Assembly: GCA_965112735.1 (NCBI GenBank)
Contig: OZ218963.1
Coordinates: 496,001-560,000, forward strand
Direction of reading: 5' to 3'
Origin: Phaeosaccion multiseriatum
Lineage: Eukaryota; Ochrophyta, other classes
Length of the DNA: 64,000 nt
Below are positions 1 through 9,600 of this stretch, one piece after another. The number at the start of each line of letters is the position of its first letter. Positions within the stretch are counted from its first letter, which is position 1. The notes beneath the pieces are model-generated. The model was not told the origin of the DNA. It did no database searches and saw only the letters and a program-made list of their open reading frames with translations. Position numbers and translations under genes: made by a program.

Positions 1-282
1 GTGAGTGGTGTGGTGCCTTTGTAGTTTGCTGCTCCTTTTATTTTGCCTGCGTTGCTAGGTGCTCTTCCCCTTTTGTGGTTGTGGGGCGTATTGGTGTAGG
101 CGGCGCTGTGCTTCATCTAGTCATCTTCTTCCTTGTCTTCTTCTACTACTTTATTCTCCTTCACCCACCTGGGCTCTTCATCTTGTCGTGTTGAGCGATG
201 GAAAGGGGCCTCCGCAGCCTCACTGAGACACGTGTTCGCCTCCTGCTGCCTGTCTTCTGTTGTGCGTCCTTCACGTTTACAG

Positions 283-2793
283 GCTGGCCTCCACTCTGCA
301 GCAGCAGGAGAAGCAGCAGCCTCAGAAGAAGCAGCAAGTGATCAAGAACAAGAAGAAGAGCGCCCGAGAGAGGCTGGAAGAAGAGGCGAAGCTCCTCGGT
401 ACGCAACGGCAGAGGGAGAGCAGAGAGCAGAGACTGCCTGAAGAGGAGGAGCGCTTCACTAGTTGGTTGCACACCTTCGCTGGTTGCATAAAGAACTCTC
501 TCCATCACCACCCGCCCGACGCTGCTGCTACTGTTGCTGCTTCTAAACTCGAATTCTCTCTACGTGCTGTCTCTCATCCCCCTCTTCCTGAGTGATTCCT
601 ATTAAGTCAATAAAGTTGTCCCTCCCCCTCTTCCCCGCCTCTCCCTCCCCCTCTCTGTGCGTTGTGCGTGCCTGTACCTTTGTGTCTGTGCGCGCGTGTG
701 TGTGCGTGCGTGCGCAGAGGACACCCCTTCCGCCGAGCTGCACCTCCTGGCCAATGCTTACTTCGAAGGTGCCGAGGGCGTTGAGCAGGACAAAGACAGG
801 GCAGTCAGGCTGTGGGCCCTCGCGGCGGGCAAGGCAGGGGAGCTAGACCTCACAGGTATGGGCAGCAGGCCGAGGCCGAGGGGGAGGGGGGGGGCGATAG
901 GCAGGCAGGCAGGCAGGCAGATAGGTAGGCAGGCATATGGGCACAGACAGCGAAGGGCAAGAGGGAAGGTGAAGGGGAAAGGGGCAAAGGAGGCCTTCTT
1001 TTCACCCCAGCTGCTCGCACCCCAGAGGGGTATTTCTGTTCTATTCCCATGCTCGCCTGACTGCAGGTCTTTCTGGTACTTTATTGCTATTGCCCTGCCC
1101 CTTTGCTGGCTTTGCTTCCTCTCCCCCCCGCCCCTCCTTCATTGGGAGCAGCCGGCCCCGAAGGCCCCCGACAGGTGGTCAGTGCCCTCACCGGTACGTC
1201 GGGAAAGAGGAAGGAGAAGATGGCGGCTTCACTGTACAGCCTTGCATCGTGTCTCCGATCAGGCGAAGGCGTAGCGGTCCCGCAGCCTGAGAAGGCCGCG
1301 ACGTTCTATAGAGAGCTCGCCCAGGGAGGAGACGGCCCCGCAGCCTACAACCTTGCTGTCATGCTTACAGCAGGGGAGTTGAGCGGCAGTGGCAGCAAGA
1401 AGGGAGGGAGGAAGGAGGAGAAGGCAGGGGGGCGGGTGGAGGAGGGGGATGAGGAGGAGGAAGGGGAGGAGGAGGAGGGGGAGGGGGAGGAGGAGGAGGA
1501 GGAGGAGGAGGAGGAGGAGGAGGAGGAGGAGGAGGAGGAGGCGCTGAAGTGGTATCTCCAAGCTGCGAACAAGGGCGTGCCAGGAGCGGTAAGGAGACCG
1601 CCGACCCCCCGGGGCGCGTGAAAGAGTGGAGGGTGTGAGGAGTGTGAGGAGCCCTGATCGTATGGTTTGGCCTCGCTCTTCTTGTTGTGGTTGTTGTTGT
1701 TCTTGTTCTTGTTGTGGTTGTTGTTGTGGTTGTTGTGGTTGTTGTTGTTGTTGTTGGTGGTGGTGTTGTTGTTGGTGTTGTTGGTGTTGTTGTTGTTGTT
1801 GTTGTTGTTGTCGGGTGTTGTTGTGTTGTGTTGTTGTTGTTGCTGTTATGGTTGTTGTTGTCGTCGTCGTTGTTGTTGTCATTGTTGTTGTTGTTGCTGC
1901 TGCTGCTGTCGTTGTTCTTGTTATTGTTCTTCTTCTCACTCTCCACCTCCCCTCATCCCCACACCCACTAACTGCCTTGCCTTCCCTGCCGACTCGGGCC
2001 GAAGTGGAACAACGCAGCCAATCTCGTGGCCCGGAGCGGTGAAGACGATGCGAAAGCTCGAGACCTCTACGAGAAGGGAGCCCAAGTGTGAGTAGCAAGG
2101 GAGCCCAAGTCTCATTACGTATAGTGATGAAGTGAATCACCACCACCACCTCTTGGCCAACGCCCCCTTCCCTCCCGGGCTGTCTGTCCCCCCCGCGGTC
2201 GTCTGTTATCTGTTGTCTTTGCTCTGCGTTGGCCCCATCCATCCCTTCCCGTCCACCCTCTCTCCACAACGAAACTGAAACCGTCGTAACCGTCGCCCCT
2301 CCTGTCGCGCAGAGGAGACCCCCGAGCCATCTTTACCCTGGCAACGTGGCAGTGCAACGGAAGAGGCGGGGAGGAGGACTGGGAAATGGGCTTTCAGAAC
2401 CACAAGAGGGTGAGCGGCAGGAGAGGGAGGGAGGGAGGGAGGGAGGGAGGGAGGGAGGGAGGGAGGGAGGGAGGGAGGGAGGAAGGGAAGGAGGGAGAGT
2501 GTTGGGAGGGGGCGAGGAGGACTGGGACAGGAACGGGGCTTTCCAAATCACCCATCGAGTGGGGGAGGGTAGTGGGAAGGGTGGGGCTTCAGGGTTCGTC
2601 TTGATACCTCACCCTGACACCCTCTACTTTGCCTGTGGCACATCCTGACACCCGCTACTTCGCCCCGTGGTGCGGCGGCACGCAGGGCGGGTAACAGGCA
2701 CCGCTGACATTCATTCATATGTCTTTCTGTCTCTTTGTGATGTCATGCCTTGTGTCTCCCTTGCCCTGCCCTTCCCCTCCTTCCCTCCCTCCC

Positions 2794-2863
<70 letters not shown>

Positions 2864-3027
2864 TGCGGTTGGGCCTCTCCTTGGGGCCTCCTTAATTGGG
2901 CCTCCCTTTGCTCCTCCACTCACAGGTGGCTGAGTACGGCATGCCGGAGGCGATGTTCAACCTCGCCAACCACTACTTCGCCGGGAAGGGCGTGGAAGAG
3001 GTACGTGTACAAGCACGTCTCTCTCTT

Positions 3028-3073
<46 letters not shown>

Positions 3074-4199
3074 TCTCTCTCTCTTGCCGTGCCCTCTCCT
3101 CACTCTTATCTCTTTCTGTCTCTCTGTCTCTCTCACTCCCCATCCCCGCTCTCCCTCTCCCTCTCTCTGTATACCCGTTCTCCCCCCTCTCTCCCTCCTC
3201 CTCTCTTCCTCAGAGCCCGGAGAAAGCTGTGGAGTGGTTTGAGAAAGCGGCAGAGAAAAACTTTGTGCAGGCCCAGCTCAACCTCGGTGCGTGGACGTGG
3301 CGACTGTCGCGAGGGAGATAAGGAAGAAGGAAGGAAGATGGCTGGCCCTGAAGCTATCTGCGATGCCTAGCGTTCAAGTATGATGTGTGTGGGTTGCTGA
3401 CACCTTCCCTGCCCTTCCCTTTCCCCCTCGCCTCGCCTCGCTTGCCCCCCCCCCTTTCTTCCTCCTCCTCCTCCTCCTGCCCCTGCTCCTCCTCCTGCCC
3501 CTGCTCCTCCTCCTCCTCCTCCTCCTCCTCCTCATCCTCATCCTCCTCCTCCTCCTCCTCCTCCTCCTCCTCCCCACGCCCAAAGGCAAGCTGTACATGG
3601 AGGGGATGGGCGTACCGCAGGACAATGCCTTGGCGCTCTCTTGGCTCACCAAGGCTGCCCACGGAAGCGTAGCGGTAAGTCCACCCAAAGCTGAGCGAAT
3701 GAGAAAGCCCACCCTCTCTCCCCAGAGCGTCAAGGCGGCAGAGCTTCAGAGGGTTAGAGGCACTACACGTCACCCGAGGGGGCACATATGCCCGGCCCTG
3801 CCCATACACCTCTAACCTGCTCAGTTTGGGTGATAGTTTACCCTACCCTACGTACACGTACCCCTCCTCCTTGCCCTGCCCTGCCCATACATCTCTACCC
3901 CTGCTCTGCCCTGCCCATTCCCCTCCTTACACCTGACTCTTACCCACTGCCTGACCGAACTGCAGGCCGGAGAGGCATCTGAGAAGGAGGTGGAGACATC
4001 CATCAAAGAGCTCATTGCCGAGCTGCAGCAGCAGAAGAAGGCCGAGGCCCAGGCGAAGGCACTGGCCAGGCAGGCCCAGGCACAAGCACAGATGCAGGCC
4101 AGGCAGGAGGCGAGTCAAACCAGCAAGGCACAGCAGCAGGGGCAGGGGGGCAAGGCTCAGGCCGGCGGCAGGAGGAAACAGTCCAAGGGGAGGCGGTAG
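283..4199 (+). CDS. Sel1-repeat protein, 5' end outside the window
   Basis: Nine exons read in one consistent phase: 283-398, 718-855, 1152-1588, 2005-2087, 2313-2409, 2926-3000, 3214-3286, 3586-3674 and 3966-4199 (stop TAG). This gives at least 446 residues. The protein is a solenoid of TPR-like Sel1 repeats, shown by elements such as ANAYFEGAEGVEQDKDRAVR, LANHYFAGKGVEESPEKAVE and LYMEGMGVPQDNALALSWL. Exon 3 carries a long Glu run inside a repeat loop. The last exon is a Lys/Gln/Ala-rich predicted coiled coil ending in a basic tail. Sel1 proteins are usually adaptors, for example in ER-associated degradation; no transmembrane segment is visible, so a specific role is not assigned. The window opens with GTGAGT and an acceptor precedes 283, so bases 1-282 may be a single intron and the start codon lies upstream. 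The acceptor of exon 3 is the least certain junction. Confidence 0.85.
1686..1925. repeat. (TTG)n-rich intron microsatellite
   Basis: Imperfect TTG/TTC trinucleotide array filling most of the intron between exons 3 and 4 of the Sel1 gene. It opens long poly-Leu, poly-Val and poly-Cys frames that are not genes. Confidence 0.9.
2420..2485. repeat. (GGGA)n array after a splice donor
   Basis: Uninterrupted GGGA units begin about 10 bases after the donor of Sel1 exon 5. It is one of many purine tetranucleotide arrays in the window. Confidence 0.9.
2793..2861. repeat. (GT)n microsatellite
   Basis: About 34 GT units in the Sel1 intron that precedes the exon at 2926. Confidence 0.95.
3024..3210. 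repeat. CT-rich intron tract
   Basis: (CT)n followed by mixed pyrimidine sequence, running to the acceptor of the exon at 3214. It acts as a very long polypyrimidine tract. Confidence 0.9.
3465..3575. repeat. (CTC)n pyrimidine tract
   Basis: CTC trinucleotide array ending about 10 bases before the acceptor of the Sel1 exon at 3586. Confidence 0.9.
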
Positions 4200-4477
4200 G
4201 GAAGGGTCGGTAGCAAGGCATGGGGGGCTCGGAGCTAGGAAGGCGGGAAAGTGTTGAAGTATATCTCTTACCATTAGGCGTTGGCCTGGTGATGATACGT
4301 CAGCAGATCAGCGCTTATTATTTTATAGTGTTTGCTTTTGTCGGTTCCTCGGCAAGCATTGAAGGAGGCAAAAACTCTGTTCGATGCATTCATCTCGCTC
4401 TCTCACTCCATCCCCATCTCTCTTCTTTCTCCTACTCTTAAACGTGATTGAAGTAGTTGGATTACTCGCTCTTGTTC

Positions 4478-4536
<59 letters not shown>

Positions 4537-4626
4537 GCCTCTGCAAAGGGTATACCTTCTTGCCTGCTTGCTTGCTTCTCCCCTCTCTCTTGCCCGCTCT
4601 GGGCGTCGCTCTAATTGCGGGATGGG
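4200..4626. other. Intergenic, Sel1 3' flank with (TTG)n
   Basis: Presumed 3' untranslated region of the Sel1 gene, then a (TTG)n run at about 4478-4537. No coding signal is seen. Confidence 0.6.
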
Positions 4627-5599
4627 TTAAGTGCCTGTCAGAGCGATGATGTAGTTGATGACCGCGTACGGCTGGCGATTTTGAACTTCCTGTCTGCCGC
4701 CCGTGCTACTCGTAGCGCCCCCCCACATTCGTGATGTCGAAGATAATGTCGGTGTCAGCGTCGACGTTCTTGTTAGAAAACAGCCTCTTTTCTCGAAAGG
4801 GTTTCTCGAGTCTCGAGGGGGTTCGATTCGTCGGCGGGACATTCGCAGAGGACCGTCGAGCCTTGGGTCCTTCTTCTCCCCCTGCTGGCTTCATTCAAAA
4901 GCTCGTTGGCCTCATCCACGGTCATACCGGCTGCGGCCGCGGCGGCAGCGAGGGTATCATCCGCCGCATCACAGCTGCTGTGCAGTCCTCTCCTCTCCTC
5001 TGTTGGCCTGCGCTCGTGCCCGTGTTCTCAGATGACAGGATTGCGTTGTTGGGGAACGCTTCAAGAGCCTCGAGGGCTTCAGTTGTCGGATCGGCGTCCG
5101 TCGTGAAGAAGTTAAAGACCCCTGCAACAAATCGGGGAGATTGCGTACGGTAAGGTTGGTCGTCTCATCGCCACCTTCTTGTCCCATGTAGTACGAGGAG
5201 AGACCTGGGCCGCTACCAGCGCGAATAGGGACGCGGCCTCTCAAGTCGGGAAGACCAAAGGTGACTCGTGTATGGCGAGCGAGCAACGAGTGGGTAAAGA
5301 TGGGCAGCAGGCGCGGGAGGTGAGGGGCGGAGGGAGATGTGGCTGACGAAGTATCAGCCAGAAAGCGAGCAGCCACGGGAAGGGGGTGTCCTCGTGCCCC
5401 AGATTCAAGAGCAGGAGAGGGGCTGCGCAAGAGCACAGCAGTCAGGAAGCACACACTCACCGCCGTACTGAGTACCCAGAAGGGAGAAGAGTACCTCATT
5501 AGAGGAGATGTCAAGTAGTTGCCCATCGCAGAGCGCCCATCCACGTGGGGCGAAGTTTCCAGCGAACTGCGCGATCTGGCCTAACAGGGGCTTGGCCAT
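4627..5599 (-). pseudogene. Decayed phage-tail-collar gene copy
   Basis: Inverted, diverged copy of the intact collar gene at 17454-18503. The first exon (5599 down to about 5466) is open and reads MAKPLLGQIAQFAGNFAPRG, and the intron donor GTGAGT is kept. The acceptor that reads CCACAG before ACGAGTC in the intact copy reads CCATAC here, so the AG is lost. The second part still encodes VTFGLPDLRGRVPIRAGSG, but extra bases shift the frame just after the NLTVRNLP segment and the remaining homology jumps between frames. A recognisable C-terminus, NRQPYAVINYIIAL, survives near 4627-4690. Loss of the splice site plus the frameshift make a functional product unlikely. It abuts a decayed ankyrin gene on the same strand. 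Confidence 0.85.
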
Positions 5600-5639
5600 C
5601 CTTGCGTCCTCGTGGTGTAGTTGTTCGAGTAGTTGTTGT

Positions 5640-6561
5640 CTGGCCTGATTCCTTCCGGCGTTGGCGTTGGTTAGGTCTCGCTCGGGGGCTCGAATGCGGG
5701 ATCACAGCAATCATGAGGGGAGTGCGACCCCTCTTATCAGCTGCGTCGAGGCAGCCAGGCGTGGTGGGCAAGGAGTGAAATGAGCACGTTCACTCTGTCC
5801 ACAAGCCCCGTCTAGCTTTCCCAGTGAAGTGGCGCTGCGCCAAACCTGTCGCTAGTGTCGACCTCCAATCCCGCCTTCTTCTTGTTGGGCGACAAGCACG
5901 GGGATACCGGCATGGTCGCCCAAGCCCGCCAGCGAGTGCAGCAGAGAGGAAGCTCGCAGCGCGTCATTCTCCTTTTATGATGATGTGAACATCGGCGCCG
6001 CCGTTGAGCAGCAAAGACAGAGCCTTCGCCCTTTCCAGGCCTCTCTCCTCATCCACCTCCTCCTCCCACTCGGCTACGCACCACTGGGTCGATGTGCTAC
6101 CATCCTTGGCCTTCTCATTCGGGTCAGTCCCATCCGTCATCAGCTGCTCAATGCATCCGCACCTCGCGGAGGCGGGTTTCGCTGCCCTCCCATTTAGCGC
6201 CATGGCTCATCAGGTACTTGACAATATCAGAGTAGCCCGCGTACGCCGCACAGGCGAGAGGCATCAAAGCCGCATCATGGGCATCATGGAGTCTGCTCTC
6301 TAAGTCAACGCCCGCACCCGCCTCCACGAGGCACTTCACCGAGGCGAGACACCTCTTGCGAGCCGCGAGCTGCGCGCCAGCGCCATCGCACTCGCGCTTG
6401 GCGTCGAGGTCGAGCCCGCAGGTCTTTATCAAGCGGACGATGTCCCGCAGCTGTCTGGCGTCTTCTTTCTTTTTATTTATCAAAGTGTCGTGGGCCCTCA
6501 TCGGCCCTCCTGAATGGGTATCACTACCCATTTTTTTGCCTCCCCTGATTCGGTTGATCAA
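5640..6561 (-). pseudogene. Decayed ankyrin-repeat gene
   Basis: Ankyrin-like pieces lie in order on the minus strand: LVEAGAGVDLESRLHDAHDA and IVKYLMSHGAKWEG (about 6200-6400), LMTDGTDPNEKAKDG (about 6110-6160), LLLNGGADVHI (about 5970-6010), APLHWES then a TAG stop (about 5800-5845), and DAADKRGRTPLMIAV (about 5710-5755). They sit in different frames and one repeat holds an in-frame stop. The second ankyrin locus at 12190-13900 shares GADPNEKAKDG, AGLEVD and ADKR-RTPL, so the two derive from one parent. It joins the collar pseudogene directly at its downstream end. Introns could explain some frame changes but not the in-frame stop. Confidence 0.7.
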
Positions 6562-6629
6562 AGGCGGCCCGAGGCTCTCCTTGTGTATACTCGCCCCTGT
6601 CCCTGGACCGCATCTGGGACAGTGCCAGA

Positions 6630-9600
6630 GTGGAGAGGAGCGCCACAGTCGAAGGAGCGCGCCTTTGGCAAGCCGAGAGACGGTCGGGGGGAAGGGAGAA
6701 GCAATACTGCTTCGTCGCTAAGGTGTTCTGGATCACTTTAATTAATCAAGCAGCAGCGGTAGCGCAGCAGCGGTGGCGGGTGGGGAGAAGCCGGAGGAGG
6801 AAACGGTCAGACGCTCCAGAGGGAATGAATCCAGGGGCGGAGGCTCCTCCGCCTTCACTATCTCCCTTCAACGGCGGGGCGGGGGGGGAACCGCCAGCGC
6901 ATGGGCGGGGTGAGCTTCGCAGGCAGCAGTCGGCTGGGGAGACAACCTACCCCGACCTGCACTGGTACCTCGTCAAGGGCTCGTGGTTGACGGAAAGAAG
7001 AGAGCACGAGGGGGGCTTTGGGCGGCGGGAGAGAGGTGCGAAAGGGCCCGACGGAGAGGGGGGAGCGGAGGCAGGCACGTGGTACCCTGTCTACATTCAG
7101 CCCGTACGAAGTCGCCCCGCATCGCAGCAGGAGCAACCGCAGCAGCAGCGAGACGGAGGTGAGCAGCAGCGTGTGCACAGCCTGGACGTGGTGGACCTGC
7201 AGGACCTTCACCAGCGCTGGGGTTGCTCCTGGGCAGATATGACGCAAAGGCTGGAGGCGTGGTCGGCGGAGACCAGGAACGAGCCTGCGGATGAGGGTCA
7301 GCACAGGCAGCAAGTGACAGCCCCGCCACCGTCGTGCATGAGCCAGGTCCAGACCTACACAATGCAGCAGTCCAGTCTCTTTCGAGTGAGCTCGTCTCGC
7401 GAGTGCGAGCAAGCCACGGTGGCAGCCCGCAGCCACGGTCACGAGGAGGAAAACACCGCGCTGGGCAGCAAGAGTAGCATCGCAACGGGGCTACAGGTGC
7501 AGCTGTATGATAGAAAGCACTCACCGAAAGCTGCGGGGAGGACGCCCGGGCTGCTTGGACAAGCGCGACAAGGTGTGGAGAAGCGGTCAAGAGACGGCAT
7601 TCTCAAGGAGGCAGGGCACGCCGCCGAGGACCCGGATCTTCGAAAAGACGTGGTAGTAAGGCGAGCAGCGTCCACCACCGTAGGAGGATCCGAGGTTGGC
7701 GCCCAAGAAGGAGGTAGCAGGGCAGTGCCCCCTCCGACCCCGCCTCCTCAGGCCCGCCCCTCCCCGCCTCCCGCCCCAGCTCGCGACCCGCCGGGGCTCA
7801 GCGTGCTCAGCAGCGCGCCCGCCCGCGACGCTGACAGGAAGCGGAAAGGTCTTCTAACCACAGCCACTCCTTCTTCTTCTTCTTCTTCTCCTACTTCATC
7901 GCCGGTTAGCAACGCGGCCGAGCATGAGGATGGACGACGGTCTCAGCGAAGACGCCGCCCGAGCATTCGCGCCTGCGACTCGGCTCCCTCAATGGCCGGG
8001 TATGTGCACGAGAGGGCCAGGGACGCGACGACGCTTCTTGCTCCCTCGAGGTCTACGTCTATGTCGCCGCCGCCGCAGCTCGGAGGGTGGGCGGGGGGAG
8101 GAGGAGAAAGAGAAAGAAGAGAAGGAAGACCGACGAATGAGTGGTCAAGCTCGACTGTGCGAAAGACTACAATCACACATGGAGCCGCAGCACCAGCACC
8201 AGCACCAGCACCACCCGCACCAGCAGGAACGACTGGGCAAGCAGCCACTGGAGTACTCCGAGCCGAGAATGGGACCCATGAGGGAGCCCGCGCGCCTACC
8301 CCCCCCCCGCCTCCCACCCCAACGCGTGACCCGCCGGGGCGCAGCGTACTCAGCGGCACCAGCAACGATGGCAAGAAGTGGCAGGAGATAGCCACCACCG
8401 CCCCCGCCACGGCTTCTCCTCCTCTGGCGTCGGGCAGTGGCACAGTGGGAGCGCGGCTGAACAACATACAAACTGAGCCTAGCGCCGATGGCAGCCGTCG
8501 GTCTCAGCGAAGCCGCCGCCCGAGCATTCGCGCCTGCGACTCGGCTCCCTCAATGGCCGGGTATGTGCACGAGAGGGCCAGGGACGCGAGGACGCCGCTT
8601 GATCCCTCGAGGTCTGTGTCTGTGTCGCCGCCGCAGCGAGGAGGACGACGTCGAGGAGGAGCACACGGAGTAGGAGCAAGGCCAGCAGACGATGAAAGCC
8701 CCATCCCTCCTTCGCCGCGGCCGCCGTCCCTCCCCCAGGGCGAGACGGTACCACCATCAATAGCACCATCAACAGCACCCGCAGTATCAGCAGGGGCAGC
8801 AGTAGCACCAGCAGCAGCAGCACCAGTAGCAGCAGCACCAGTACGAGCCGTAGCACCACCAGCACTCCTGACCCCTGCACAGGGAAGTACCGACGCATCT
8901 TCTTCAGCGGCACTGCCAGCAGCACGAGCCCCCGTAGCAGCCTCCGCCGTCGCCAGGCAAAGCCCTTCTCCTAAGAGGGGGACAACGGGCCGCTCCTCTG
9001 CTACGCTGACAGCCACACCCTCCGCCGCGGAGGGGCAGCGACCGCGCAGGCAGACGCGGGTCAGCACCCTCCACGGAGAGTACGAGGGCCGCTCTCTCGC
9101 CGGGTACGTCAAGGAGAGAGCGAGGGATGCACGCACGCCCGCGCCACCATGGCAAGCTCCGCGAGGGCCCAAGCAGCCGCCCGAGGTGATGGTCGGTCCT
9201 CTCCTACCACCTTCCGCCACCTCCATAGCCACAACTACACCCACAGCCGCGGCTACAAGCACGGCTCGAGGAGCAGCGACAGCCACCACCTTCGGACGTC
9301 CCTCTGAGTCTGCAGGCACTCCCGTGTCTGTCGCTTATGGCGGAGCGGTGCCACCCGTAGCGACGCAGCCGGGAAGGCGAACGAAGCCGCCGGAGGCGCA
9401 GCAGCAGCACACGCCAACGGGAGGAAAGCGAGCGACGACCAAGTCCACCGACGTTGCCCCTGCCCCACCACCGCCCCTTCCAACGCCAACGCCGGTGGCG
9501 GCCGTTCCGGCGCAAAGGCCGCTCGAGATTCAGGGGGCAGGGGCTCAGCAGCGGCTCGGAGGGACTGGTCCTGTTGCCCTTCCCCCTGCCGCTGCAACAA

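Noticed and set aside
4800-4850. tRNA-like GGTTCGATTCG
   Set aside because: No cloverleaf around it; it lies in the collar pseudogene and matches its coding sequence.
4731-5153. 140-codon plus-strand frame
   Set aside because: Antisense of the collar pseudogene; the homology is on the minus strand.
8504-9319. 271-codon minus-strand frame inside the 1631-codon gene
   Set aside because: It mirrors the plus-strand repeat protein; the conserved protein motif is only seen on the plus strand.
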